From a bacterium (lineage in GTDB: Bacteria > JACRDZ01 > JAQUKH01): a DNA stretch of 64,000 bases. Each line of letters begins with the position of its first letter. Within the stretch, counting starts at the first letter, position 1. The position numbers and the translations under genes were made by a program. The DNA lies in NCBI GenBank assembly GCA_028719205.1, contig JAQUKH010000006.1, forward strand, positions 28,854-92,853, written 5' to 3'. Shown in pieces: positions 16,824-25,461 of the stretch. The notes under the pieces were generated by a model. It was not told the origin of the DNA and made no database searches. It saw only the letters and a program-made list of their open reading frames with translations.

Positions 16824-18341
16824 ATGCGAAAAAAATATTATTTAACTACACCATTATATTATGTAAATGATAAGCCCCATATAGGACATAGTTATACAAA
16901 TATCGCGGTAGACGCGATGGCCAGGTATCAAAGATCAAAAAGGGAAGAGGTTTTCTTTTTAACCGGCACCGATGAACACGGCAAGAAAGTTGAGCAGGCG
17001 GCCGAGGAGCGCGGTTTTACAGGGCAGGTATTAGCGGATCAGATGGTTGTAAGATTTCAGGATTTATGGAAAAGACTGAATATTTCTAACAATGAGTTTA
17101 TCCGTACAACAGAAAAACGCCATAAGATGGCAGTCGGGGCTGTGTTCAAAAAACTATTGGAAAAAGGAGATATTTATAAGGGCGAATATGAAGGATGGTA
17201 TTGCACGCCGTGTGAGACTTTTTTAACTGAAACCCAGGCGGAAAATAATTTATGCCCGGATTGCAGGCGGCCGCTCGAAAAATTAAAAGAGGAAAGCTAT
17301 TTTTTCAAAATGTCCGGGTATGAAAAAAAACTTCTGGAACATTTAGAAAACAATCCGGATTTTATTATTCCACATTCCCGTTATAATGAAGTTGTGAGTT
17401 TTGTCAAGGGAGGATTAACTGATCTTAGCATCAGCCGGACAAATTTCCAGTGGGGGATCCCTGTGCCGGGTGACCCAAAGCATATTATTTATGTATGGTT
17501 TGACGCGCTTTTGAATTATATTACGGTCGCGGGATATGGCGTAGAGAATAAAAAGCTTGAAGAGTTATGGCCGGCGGACATTCATTTTATGGGGAAGGAC
17601 ATACTTAAATTTCACGCGGTGATCTGGCCCGCGATCCTTTTCGCGCTTGGCCTCGAATTGCCCAAACATATTGCCGCGCACGGCTGGTGGACAGTCGATA
17701 AGAAAAAAATGTCTAAATCCCTGGGTAATGTGGTTGACCCGATAGAAATGATCGAAAGATTCGGCGTCGATCAATACCGCTATTTCCTGTTAAGAGAGAT
17801 CCCCTTCGGATCGGACGGCGATTTCTCGATCGATCTATTAATAAAAAGAATTAACGGCGACCTCGCGAATGACCTCGGAAATCTTCTGAACCGGACACTG
17901 GTAATGATAGAAAAATATAATGAGGGAATGGTACCGGAAAAAGGAACTCCTCAAAATGAATTAAAAGTAATGCTTGATGATGTTCTGCCAAAATTCAATA
18001 AAGCAATGGAAGGTGTTCAGTTCAGTGAGGCATTGACGGAGATCTGGAGGCTTGTGCGCCTTGCGAATAAATATATTGACACGCAGGCCCCGTGGAAATT
18101 AATAAAGGAAGGGAAAAAAGACGAAGCGTCAGCGGTTCTTTTTGATCTGGCCGAGGCCTTGAGGATAACAGCGATCCTGATCTATCCTTTTATGCCTGAG
18201 TCCTCGGAGAAGATCTTCAGTCAATTAGGTTTAACAGTAAATTCAGATAAAATCCTGCTCGAAGAAGCCGTCTGGGGAAAATTCCCTCCAAAGACCAAAA
18301 CAATCCGCGGTAATCCGATCTTTCCGAGAATTGAAAAGTAA
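16824..18341 (+). CDS. metG: Methionyl-tRNA synthetase
   Basis: MetRS charges tRNA-Met. The 505-residue class I synthetase begins YYLTTPLYYVNDKPHIGHSY with an exact HIGH motif. It carries a CTPC...CPDC knuckle (about residues 127-150) for zinc, YVWFDALLNYI, and the KMSKSLGN catalytic loop (about 294-301). The anticodon-binding helical domain follows. It ends soon after it, so the C-terminal Trbp111-like dimerisation domain seen in longer MetRSs is absent. It is the last gene of the long + strand run begun at tsaD. Confidence 0.96.
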   Translation: MRKKYYLTTPLYYVNDKPHIGHSYTNIAVDAMARYQRSKREEVFFLTGTDEHGKKVEQAAEERGFTGQVLADQMVVRFQDLWKRLNISNNEFIRTTEKRHKMAVGAVFKKLLEKGDIYKGEYEGWYCTPCETFLTETQAENNLCPDCRRPLEKLKEESYFFKMSGYEKKLLEHLENNPDFIIPHSRYNEVVSFVKGGLTDLSISRTNFQWGIPVPGDPKHIIYVWFDALLNYITVAGYGVENKKLEELWPADIHFMGKDILKFHAVIWPAILFALGLELPKHIAAHGWWTVDKKKMSKSLGNVVDPIEMIERFGVDQYRYFLLREIPFGSDGDFSIDLLIKRINGDLANDLGNLLNRTLVMIEKYNEGMVPEKGTPQNELKVMLDDVLPKFNKAMEGVQFSEALTEIWRLVRLANKYIDTQAPWKLIKEGKKDEASAVLFDLAEALRITAILIYPFMPESSEKIFSQLGLTVNSDKILLEEAVWGKFPPKTKTIRGNPIFPRIEK

Positions 18342-18354
18342 CGCCATTAATTGC

Positions 18355-18383
18355 TTGATAAAGCTGAAAATTTGGTATATATA
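18355..18383 (+). promoter_or_regulatory. Sigma70-type promoter after metG
   Basis: TTGATA and TATATA with a 17-bp spacer lie between metG and the next small gene. They could drive the small secreted protein and the GDSL lipoprotein gene. Confidence 0.5.
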
Positions 18384-18442
18384 AATAACTAAAGTGATCA
18401 GTAAAGTTGAGATCCTTCAGGTTTCTAAAAGATGAGGTATTT

Positions 18443-18766
18443 ATGAGTTTGAAATTGTCGGTAATTTTGATATTTTTTGTTTCGGTTTTATTAACAGCAC
18501 AGGTAAAAGCCTTTGATCTGGACGCAGGTTTCGGAGCAGGGATATCCTGTTTTTACGAAAGAAGCGGCGGCAAGGCCCGAAATCTTTACAGATTGGGTGT
18601 TCCTTATCTTAAAGAAAAAAATATCAGTTTCGGTTTCAAAGAAGACGCAGGCGTTGACCTCTGGTTTCTTCCTGAAAAGAAAATTGAAGTTTCATTACTT
18701 TCCGCTATTACAATTACAAAAAACACAGATGGACCTTTCATATTCTGCGGCACTTGGAACTTTTAA
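18443..18766 (+). CDS. Small secreted protein of unknown function, possibly frameshifted
   Basis: From the ATG at 18443, preceded by a GAGG ribosome binding site, this encodes 107 residues with a signal peptide ending near AQVKAFD. The mature part, with DLDAGFGAGISCFYE and VDLWFLPEKKIEVSLL, alternates like an outer-membrane beta-barrel fragment. The frame ends in a non-barrel-like FIFCGTWNF. The +1-shifted frame at the same place reads DLSYSAALGTFKT and stops at a TAA overlapping the next ATG. That continuation looks more natural and suggests a frameshift near the A-run at 18720. A TTG 36 bp upstream is an unlikely start. Confidence 0.55.
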   Translation: MSLKLSVILIFFVSVLLTAQVKAFDLDAGFGAGISCFYERSGGKARNLYRLGVPYLKEKNISFGFKEDAGVDLWFLPEKKIEVSLLSAITITKNTDGPFIFCGTWNF

Positions 18767-18772
18767 AACCTA

Positions 18773-19402
18773 ATGAAAATAAAACACAATATCAAAAATC
18801 TGCGAATTTTGCTTCCGGTTTTTATTTTTTGCCTCCTCTCGGGTTGCTTAAAAGGTTCAACTAAACTTTCTCCTATTGATAAAGACGCCGTAGTACTTGC
18901 TTTTGGAGACAGCCTCACATTCGGCACGGGCGCGAAAATAAACGAAAGTTACCCCGCGGTTTTGGAAGGCCTCATTAACCGCAGAGTTATTAACGCTGGA
19001 GTGCCGGGAGAAGTTACACAAAACGGGCTTGAAAGGCTTCCTGCTTTGCTTGATGAATATCATCCTGCCTTGCTGATCTTATGCCACGGCGGGAATGACC
19101 TGCTCAGGAGGATGGATGAAAAACAGGCGATTAATAACATTAAAGCAATGATAAATCTTGCTAAAAGCAGGAATATCGATGTGGTCCTTATCGGTGTTCC
19201 AGAATTTGGTTTATTTTTATCAAGCGCCGGATTCTATAAAGATATCGCGGAAGAATTCAATATTCCATATGATGATGAAATACTGCCTGAAATTATAAGA
19301 AAACCCGATCTGAAAAGTGACCAGATCCATCCGAATGCGCAAGGCTACATAAAAATGGCCGAAACACTGGCGAAATTGCTTAAAAAATACGGGGCAATTT
19401 AG
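18773..19402 (+). CDS. SGNH/GDSL-family esterase lipoprotein
   Basis: A 209-residue lipoprotein with the lipobox LLSGC and an SGNH hydrolase domain. The four catalytic blocks are visible: AFGDSLTFGTGA (nucleophile Ser), NAGVPGEVT, CHGGNDLLRR (Asn) and SDQIHPNAQGY (Asp-x-x-His). The pattern is that of TesA-like arylesterase/thioesterase/lysophospholipase enzymes. The substrate cannot be told from sequence. As a lipoprotein it would act in the periplasm. Its ATG overlaps a stop in the alternative frame of the upstream gene, and its 3' end overlaps mobA on the opposite strand by 4 bp. Confidence 0.9.
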   Translation: MKIKHNIKNLRILLPVFIFCLLSGCLKGSTKLSPIDKDAVVLAFGDSLTFGTGAKINESYPAVLEGLINRRVINAGVPGEVTQNGLERLPALLDEYHPALLILCHGGNDLLRRMDEKQAINNIKAMINLAKSRNIDVVLIGVPEFGLFLSSAGFYKDIAEEFNIPYDDEILPEIIRKPDLKSDQIHPNAQGYIKMAETLAKLLKKYGAI

Positions 19403-20013
19403 CTGATTATTTTTTTTATTGTTCTTGCCATGATCCTCGCGTTTTCCAGGTCTTCGAGCGTATTTACGTTAAAGAAACTTTTTCCTTCACGGTCATATTT
19501 TTTTAATTCAAGTTCCTGAACATATTTAGTTTTTAAATGAGATGTGATATCAAGCACCTTTAGTTTATTGGTGCTTATCTGGTTTTCAATAACAGGAAGG
19601 CAGTTTTTTGAATAGAAACCATGGAGAGGCATTAATTGTCCCTGCCAGCAAGGGATCAAAAGGTTGCAACTTGAAAATTTCGAATAAAGAAAGCTTATAA
19701 CGTTTTCATTAAGAAAAGGGAGGTCGCAGGAGACAACAAAATTATTTTTTGTCTCTGAAATACTTAGCCCTGTGAGAATTCCTCCAAGGGGGCCTTTGTC
19801 AGGAATGATATCTTTATATATTTTTAAACCTGAAGACCTGAAAAGAACCGGATTGTTGGCAATGATGATGATCTCTGAAAACAATTTTTGTAGAACATCA
19901 AATTCTCTTTCAAAAATTGTCTTATTAGCGACATCAACAAAGGCTTTATTTTGGCCTAAACGGCTTGATTTTCCGCCGGCCAGGAGAATGGCAGTTGTAT
20001 CGGTTAATTCCAT
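19399..20013 (-). CDS. mobA: Molybdenum cofactor guanylyltransferase
   Basis: MobA attaches GMP to molybdopterin to give the guanine dinucleotide form of the molybdenum (or tungsten) cofactor. The 204-residue protein begins TAILLAGGKSSRLGQNKAF, the nucleotide-binding signature with the G-G-x-S-x-R-x-G loop and lysine, and has GPLGGILTGL and VVSCDLPFL, where Asp binds Mg. Other cofactor genes are absent here, but a ModBC/TupBC-like transporter is encoded 5 kb away. It is immediately downstream of tatA, which exports folded cofactor enzymes, so the pairing makes functional sense. Confidence 0.9.
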   Translation of the reverse strand: MELTDTTAILLAGGKSSRLGQNKAFVDVANKTIFEREFDVLQKLFSEIIIIANNPVLFRSSGLKIYKDIIPDKGPLGGILTGLSISETKNNFVVSCDLPFLNENVISFLYSKFSSCNLLIPCWQGQLMPLHGFYSKNCLPVIENQISTNKLKVLDITSHLKTKYVQELELKKYDREGKSFFNVNTLEDLENARIMARTIKKIIS

Positions 20014-20226
20014 TTATCCTTTTAATTCTTTTTTATCTTCAGTGGTTTTTGCGCTGTTTTCTTTAGCCTTTTTATCTTCTTCATCTTCACCGTTCATTGC
20101 CTTTTTAAAATTATTAACACCTTTTCCAAGGGCTTTTCCAACTTCAGGCAGTTTTCCAGGCCCAAAAATTATTAACGCGATAACAAGTATAATGATCAAT
20201 TCGCCAATGCCTAAATTACCGAACAT
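20014..20226 (-). CDS. tatA: Sec-independent protein translocase TatA/TatE
   Basis: TatA forms the channel part of the twin-arginine pathway that exports folded proteins. The 70-residue protein begins [20 protein letters not shown], one membrane helix, then [20 protein letters not shown], the hinge and amphipathic helix, then a charged tail. I start at the ATG at 20226 because GGAGG lies 5 bases ahead and the family begins at this point; an upstream ATG in the same frame has no such site. TatC is not in this window. Confidence 0.92.
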   Translation of the reverse strand: MFGNLGIGELIIILVIALIIFGPGKLPEVGKALGKGVNNFKKAMNGEDEEDKKAKENSAKTTEDKKELKG

Positions 20227-20283
20227 GTTTACCTCCTTCAATGAACACATCATCCCGGCTTATTTTCGGGATGATAGTGTGAA

Positions 20284-20312
20284 TTGAACCCCGATGTAAC
20301 ATCGGGGTCAAT
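20284..20312. repeat. Strong palindrome between hisI and tatA
   Basis: ACCCCGATG and CATCGGGGT pair perfectly around a TAA loop, and the pairing continues outward with one bulge. There is no T-run, so this is more likely a short palindromic repeat than a simple terminator, although it could stabilise the 3' end of the hisI transcript. Confidence 0.55.
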
Positions 20313-20324
20313 GTGGACAACAAC

Positions 20325-20708
20325 TTATTTTTTATTATACACCTTTTCAGGGTCAAAAACTTTGCATTTTTTTATTATCGTAAGTTTATTCCCGTCAACT
20401 TTACGATAGAAACAGGTATTATATCCTGTATGGCACGCGGCGCCGCCTACTTGTTCAATCTTCAGGACTACAGCGTCAATATCACAATCAACAAGGATTT
20501 CTTTAACAATTTGTATATTTCCTGATTCTTCACCTTTCATCCACAGTTTATTGCGTGAACGGCTGTAAAAATGGGCCTTACCAGTTTTTAAAGTTTTATC
20601 CCAGGCTTCTTTATTCATAAACGCGAGCATTAATACTTCGTTTGTTTTATGATCCTGGATAACAGCCGTTATCATTCCGTTTAATTTGCTAAAATCAAGT
20701 TCCAGCAT
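20325..20708 (-). CDS. hisI: Phosphoribosyl-AMP cyclohydrolase
   Basis: HisI opens the adenine ring of phosphoribosyl-AMP in the third step of histidine synthesis. The 127-residue protein contains [30 protein letters not shown] and the metal-binding [10 protein letters not shown], plus [12 protein letters not shown] start at 20708 because AAGGAG lies 9 bases upstream and the family begins with this leucine- and phenylalanine-rich strand. A start at 20759 would add a 17-residue unrelated tail. No HisE domain is fused and no other his genes are nearby. Confidence 0.93.
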   Translation of the reverse strand: MLELDFSKLNGMITAVIQDHKTNEVLMLAFMNKEAWDKTLKTGKAHFYSRSRNKLWMKGEESGNIQIVKEILVDCDIDAVVLKIEQVGGAACHTGYNTCFYRKVDGNKLTIIKKCKVFDPEKVYNKK

Positions 20709-20825
20709 TAAATATTTCTCCTTTTTATCCCAAATTTCATTGTTTTGAATGTCCGTCATGAATAATATAGCATATTTTTGTTTAATTGACTATGTCCATT
20801 CAGAATAGTCTCTTTCCCGTTTTCT

Positions 20826-21644
20826 TCATTTTTCATTTGCCGGTGTTTCAGAAATTTGTTTAGCAATTTCCGTGATATCGCTGGCTGGCAGGATCACCGG
20901 CATAAAACCGCCCGCGCCTGAACCTGAAAACATGGAACTCATAATATTTGTACTTGATTGGATCGTGCGGAACACAAAGATCCCTATGCATTTACCGTCA
21001 AGTGAAAATGCCGGAGTACCTATCCCGGTCGCTCCGGAGACAATATAAAACAGCCTGGGTTTTTCAATAACAGCTTCAATGCGTCCCAACACTATGGAAG
21101 ATGTCCATGAGGCAATTTTCCCTAAACGGCTTAAAATGATAATTTGATCCAATGGCTGTAATTGTATTGTTTCTTTTATGTTTGCCGATGGTAACGCGGC
21201 AACCTTTTCGGCAGGCTGAATAAAAGCCAAGTCCAGGTCTTTATCCCTTAAAACAATTTTTCCCGGGATCTCCTGTCCGTCATTCAAATGTATTTTAATA
21301 TCACTGATCTCGCTTTCCCATTTTAATTCAGATGTTTGCATAGAACTGCTTTCAGATATTTTGTTCATTAACACAGAAGGTTCAGTAGTCATAAGTGAAA
21401 CAACGGTAAGGCCGGAAGGATCGATCACTGTTCCTATGATCTCAGAGGGAGTTTCACTATTGCCGAATTCTTTGCCCTGCATGGTCATTTTTTGTTTGAT
21501 CACCAGTTTTACTATCACTACACTGTTCTCAAATTTAGTTTTTACCTCCCTTGCCTGTGAAGCTATGTCGTCGGCATATACCCGGGTCTGGAATAAAAAA
21601 GCGGTTATAATAAGACCAATCATGATTTTTTTTGCATTGAACAT
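20826..21644 (-). CDS. Trypsin-fold pseudoprotease (HtrA-like, catalytic residues lost)
   Basis: A 272-residue secreted protein with a signal peptide ending near RVYADD. Its layout follows HtrA proteases, but two of three catalytic residues are missing. The histidine segment reads GTVIDPSGLTVVSLMTTEPS with no His. The Asp block DLDLAFIQ survives. The serine loop reads GATGIGTPAFSLDG where GNSGGPL is expected. It has no PDZ domain. It lies 9 bp downstream of the active HtrA-like gene and in the same operon, so it may be a regulator, partner or scaffold. Non-catalytic function is inferred from residues only. Confidence 0.7.
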   Translation of the reverse strand: MFNAKKIMIGLIITAFLFQTRVYADDIASQAREVKTKFENSVVIVKLVIKQKMTMQGKEFGNSETPSEIIGTVIDPSGLTVVSLMTTEPSVLMNKISESSSMQTSELKWESEISDIKIHLNDGQEIPGKIVLRDKDLDLAFIQPAEKVAALPSANIKETIQLQPLDQIIILSRLGKIASWTSSIVLGRIEAVIEKPRLFYIVSGATGIGTPAFSLDGKCIGIFVFRTIQSSTNIMSSMFSGSGAGGFMPVILPASDITEIAKQISETPANEK

Positions 21645-21653
21645 TTTTTCTCC

Positions 21654-23720
21654 TTATTTTTTCCCCCAATCCGGTTCAGTTTCAATAAAATTATAGCTGA
21701 TATCCCTGAGCACCTGAAAAACCACATATTTTGGTTTATCCTGAGAGATCTTTTGCATAACATTCTTTAATTCAAAAACATCTTTGATTTTTTCGCCGTT
21801 TATAGACACGATCAGATCATTTACCGCCATATAAGAAAGCCTGGCCCAGCCGCCTTCACTTACGCCTGTTACCAGCACTCCATTCTGTTTTTCTTCCCAT
21901 TTTTCCTGCACCTGGTCAAAAAATGTTATGTCCCTGGCGGCAAATTCAAAATTATTGTCCTGGTATTTTTTCATTTCGCGGTCCAGTTTTGGCGATGGAA
22001 CGAGTTCTACTTCTATTTCTTTTTCTTCTTTTCCCCGCAATATATTTAATTTCACTATGCTTCCGATCTTATATTGCCTGATTAAATTCTCAAAGGTTTC
22101 TACATCCTCGGGTTGATTCGCGGTAACCGGTTCTTTGTCGAGAAATACAATAATATCTCCGGTCATTAACCCGGCTTTTTCAGCGCTGCTTTTTGGATAA
22201 ACCATCGTAACCCGTACACCCGCGTTATATTTATTTAAATCCATAATTTTCGCGATATCTTTTGTTACGGCCTGGAATTTCGCCGGAAGCCACGCTTTTC
22301 TTGCTTCTCTTCCAGGATCTTCCAGATTTTTTATCCCAAGTTTTACAACAGTTACAAATTCTTCGGATTTTCTCTCGAAAGATACTTTTACGGGAACGGG
22401 CTCGGTTTTATCTTTTACAATATCGGATGTGATTTTCAGAAGTTCATCTATATTTTTTATAGGGGTGTCTCCGATCCCTGTGATAATATCCTGCGATTGA
22501 ATACCCGGTTTTGCTTCGCCGCATGGCCCGCCTTGTCTTGTATTATTAACAATAACTCCGTCCCTGCTTTCTCTTTTTAATTCTTTTGCCGTAAGCAGAG
22601 AAATGTTATTGGCGGTCATTCCCCATTCTTTTAATTCGTATTTTTTCAATTGGGCATTCTCTCTTTTTATAGTGGACATACTAAATATATTTTCTTTGCC
22701 GTCACGTAAAACAACAGAGTCTATTTTCGATCCGACAGGTAAATTAGCGATTAATTTATTAAAGGCCGGAAGTTCTTCCACTGAATTAGCCGATACTTCG
22801 GCTCCGGCAAGTTTTACCAGAATATCTCCGGGTAATAATCCCGCTTTTTCAGCTGGAGAATCTTTTATCGTACTGCTTACAAGAAGGCCTTTTTTAACAG
22901 ACGATGATTTTAAGAGAGGCTGGACGTTTAAACCGATCCAGCTTCTTTCTATTTCAGATGATTGAATTATTTTTTCCGCCGACTCCCTGGCGATATTTCC
23001 CGGGATTGCTCCGCTTAATCCAAAACCTATTTCATTTATCCCGATAATTTCCCCGTCAAGATTGACCAGCGGCCCGCCTGAATTTCCGCCGTAGATCGCC
23101 GCGTCATGGCCGATCCATTTAATAAGCGTTCCGACATCTTCGCCGTCCAGGGTAAACCTGTTGAACGGCCAGAAAAGCTGGGGCATGACCATTTCGGTGT
23201 TACTGATAATCCCTAAGGTAACAGATTGTGACAATGCCAGGGGGCTTCCCATCGCGAGGCAGTTATCGCCAACTTTTACTTTTAAAGAATCTCCGAAACT
23301 CGCCGTGGGAAATTCTTTCATTTTTTCAGATTTTAATTTAATAACAGAAATGTCGGTCAGTGCGTCCGTGCCGATAAGTTCCGCCTCTACTTCCTCCCGG
23401 TTTGACATTGTGCATACGATGCGTTTTGCCTTACCGGCTACATGATGGTTTGTAACCGCGAATCCGTTTTTACTGATAATAACGCCGCTTCCGGAGGCTT
23501 CGTGTTTTTCCTCCCTTCCATCATCATATTCCACGAAAACGACATGGATCCTGACAAGCGCGGGTTTAACCTTCGCGATTGCCTCTGTTATTTTCTCATG
23601 CAGTGACCCGGAGATCTCCCTGGAATCAGGCGCGTAATATTTTTTCCCCGCGCAGGAAAGGCTTGTTAATGTGATAATTATAATAATAACTAATTCTTTT
23701 ATTTGGGATTTTGAGAGCAT
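21654..23720 (-). CDS. HtrA/Deg-type serine protease lipoprotein with four PDZ-like domains
   Basis: A 688-residue protease with lipobox SLSC near residue 23, so it is probably membrane anchored. The trypsin domain (about residues 45-240) has an intact triad: AVTNHHVAG (His 93), LTDISVIKL (Asp 123) and YGGNSGGPLV (Ser 214). Four PDZ-like blocks follow at about 258-350, 365-460, 470-575 and 590-680. The first and third contain SPAEKAGLLPGDI and SSAEKAGLMTGDI. Typical HtrA proteins have one or two PDZ domains. Likely role: periplasmic protein quality control. It is the first gene of an operon with the pseudoprotease. Confidence 0.88.
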   Translation of the reverse strand: MLSKSQIKELVIIIIITLTSLSCAGKKYYAPDSREISGSLHEKITEAIAKVKPALVRIHVVFVEYDDGREEKHEASGSGVIISKNGFAVTNHHVAGKAKRIVCTMSNREEVEAELIGTDALTDISVIKLKSEKMKEFPTASFGDSLKVKVGDNCLAMGSPLALSQSVTLGIISNTEMVMPQLFWPFNRFTLDGEDVGTLIKWIGHDAAIYGGNSGGPLVNLDGEIIGINEIGFGLSGAIPGNIARESAEKIIQSSEIERSWIGLNVQPLLKSSSVKKGLLVSSTIKDSPAEKAGLLPGDILVKLAGAEVSANSVEELPAFNKLIANLPVGSKIDSVVLRDGKENIFSMSTIKRENAQLKKYELKEWGMTANNISLLTAKELKRESRDGVIVNNTRQGGPCGEAKPGIQSQDIITGIGDTPIKNIDELLKITSDIVKDKTEPVPVKVSFERKSEEFVTVVKLGIKNLEDPGREARKAWLPAKFQAVTKDIAKIMDLNKYNAGVRVTMVYPKSSAEKAGLMTGDIIVFLDKEPVTANQPEDVETFENLIRQYKIGSIVKLNILRGKEEKEIEVELVPSPKLDREMKKYQDNNFEFAARDITFFDQVQEKWEEKQNGVLVTGVSEGGWARLSYMAVNDLIVSINGEKIKDVFELKNVMQKISQDKPKYVVFQVLRDISYNFIETEPDWGKK

Positions 23721-23813
23721 TTGTTGTTTTGTCCTTTTCTTTTATATCATTTAAAAATATAATAATGTATTCTATCATTTATTTTCCCTTCGTCAAATGG
23801 TTTTATTGAATAG

Positions 23814-24713
23814 TCAATTTTTTTGGGTATCAAGAGCCGCTTTCAAACCTTTCGAGAGATCACCCGCCGGACCGGCACCCCAGAAATGCAGGAAAATCAT
23901 CCTTGGATCTTCCATAAGCATATGGTTATGGATCGATACAATGTTTATTTTGGCATTACGCAAAGCCTTCAATACATCTTGGACTTCCTGTTCAAGCATT
24001 ACAAAATCACCGTCCACAACCGCTTTATCATCGCTGCCCGCGAAAGCAGCCCAGGTATTCACGCCCATTGTTTCTCCCATTTCATCATCATTCATTTTTG
24101 TTGTACGTCCGATTATAACCTTATAAACACCGTTTTTAAACTCTCCCTTTTGACCGATGATCTCTTCAATTTTCTTCGGGTCAAGCGTGCTTCCGGAAGG
24201 ATCCAGGGTAGAAAAAGGTTTCTCGCCTTTTCCCCCGGAAGTTTCTGTTATTTTTTTAAACATTTTTCCTATTGCCCCGGCCAGCTTTTCCGTCGTACTA
24301 CTTCCGTCGAAATGCATGAACATGACACGTGGTTTATCCCACAGGAAATGATTATGCAGGGCCGTTACTTTAAGCCCGTTTTCGAGCATGGTATCCATTA
24401 CGGGATTGACCTGATCTTCAAGCAGGACGGTGTCTCCCATAACCACGGCGCTGTCATTAATGATCTTAAAAGCGGCCCAGCTCGCGAGTCCCATCGAAAC
24501 CGGCAGGTTTACACCTGCTACATTGACCTTTATATCCGAACGGGGGAAATTTACTTTGTAAACATTTTCTTTTTCCGTAAATTCTCCATGCGCGTTAGTC
24601 AGCCTGTCGATCATATCAAAAGTTGATTGTTCGATCTTTGCCCCGGCGGAAAGCCCGCCCGGCAAAAAAACAAACACAAAAAACATAACGATTAAAACTA
24701 TATATTTTTTCAT
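23814..24713 (-). CDS. DUF1259 family secreted protein, duplicated domain
   Basis: A 299-residue protein with a signal peptide (1 to about 24) and two copies of the DUF1259 (LppY/LpqO-type) domain. Each copy has a KVNFPRSDIKVNV- or KVIIGRTTKMND-like strand, a WAAF segment, a VMGDTVLLEDQV / VDGDFVMLEQEV block, and the histidine motif ALHNHFLWDKPRVMFMHF / SIHNHMLMEDPRMIFLHF. The paired HNH...H residues suggest metal or ligand binding, but no function is established. It sits between the HtrA pair and the ABC transporter on the same strand. Confidence 0.85.
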   Translation of the reverse strand: MKKYIVLIVMFFVFVFLPGGLSAGAKIEQSTFDMIDRLTNAHGEFTEKENVYKVNFPRSDIKVNVAGVNLPVSMGLASWAAFKIINDSAVVMGDTVLLEDQVNPVMDTMLENGLKVTALHNHFLWDKPRVMFMHFDGSSTTEKLAGAIGKMFKKITETSGGKGEKPFSTLDPSGSTLDPKKIEEIIGQKGEFKNGVYKVIIGRTTKMNDDEMGETMGVNTWAAFAGSDDKAVVDGDFVMLEQEVQDVLKALRNAKINIVSIHNHMLMEDPRMIFLHFWGAGPAGDLSKGLKAALDTQKN

Positions 24714-24734
24714 ATTGCTCTCCTCTCTTTTTTT

Positions 24735-25457
24735 TCATTCAAATACAAAAGGCGTCAGAAGTTTTTTTATAAAAGGGGTTTTTGGATATCTCATTATCTC
24801 ACCAATATTTCCGATCTGTTCGATCTTCCCATCGATTAAAATGGCAATGCGTCCAGCTAGGAAGATAGCATCCTCGTGATTATGTGTAACAAGGATCACG
24901 GGAATATGAATTTTATTAAAAAGCTCTTTCAATTGTTTCGCGATATCTGATTTTGTGACCTGATCTATATTTGAAAGAGGTTCGTCCAGGAGAAGCAGGC
25001 ATGGTTCTATCGCCAGGGCGCGCGCCAATCCGACTCTTTGTTTTTCGCCTCCCGAAAGTTCCTTTATTCTCTTTTCCTTATAATTTTCGAGTTCTACCAG
25101 TTTAAGCATCTCAATGGACTTTTTTTCTCTTTCATTTTTAGGAATGCCCCTGATCCGTAATCCATAGGAAACATTTTCCATGACATTAAGATGCGTAAAA
25201 AGCCCATAATCTTGCGGCAAATATCCGATACAGTGTTCCTCTATGCTGGTATTTGTTATGTCCCTGTCATTTAAAAATATTCTGCCTTTTCCCGGGGGAA
25301 TGATACCTAATATAGTAAGCAGGAGTGTGCTTTTCCCGCTTCCGGAAGGCCCCATTATGATAAGAGTTTCTTTGCCTTCAACATCGAGTGAAAGCCCATT
25401 TATTACTATTTTATCAGCGTAACCGGATTCAATATTTTGTATTGATAGGCCTTTCAT
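24735..25457 (-). CDS. ABC transporter ATP-binding protein, molybdate/tungstate type
   Basis: A 240-residue ATPase with all canonical motifs: GPSGSGKST (Walker A), the Q-loop PQDYGLFTH, LSGGEKQRVGLARAL (signature), LLLLDEPLSN (Walker B with Glu) and VTHNHEDA (switch His). It pairs with the permease gene 4 bp upstream, and the pair resembles ModBC, TupBC or WtpBC importers. There is no C-terminal TOBE domain, consistent with TupC-like proteins. It shows what a normal ABC ATPase looks like in this genome, in contrast to the ftsE and double-ABC proteins. Confidence 0.88.
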   Translation of the reverse strand: MKGLSIQNIESGYADKIVINGLSLDVEGKETLIIMGPSGSGKSTLLLTILGIIPPGKGRIFLNDRDITNTSIEEHCIGYLPQDYGLFTHLNVMENVSYGLRIRGIPKNEREKKSIEMLKLVELENYKEKRIKELSGGEKQRVGLARALAIEPCLLLLDEPLSNIDQVTKSDIAKQLKELFNKIHIPVILVTHNHEDAIFLAGRIAILIDGKIEQIGNIGEIMRYPKTPFIKKLLTPFVFE

Positions 25458-25461
25458 TCAA

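Noticed and set aside
23823..24626. A 267-codon plus-strand frame opposite the DUF1259 protein
   Set aside because: It has no family motif, and the minus-strand frame shows duplicated DUF1259 motifs and a signal peptide.
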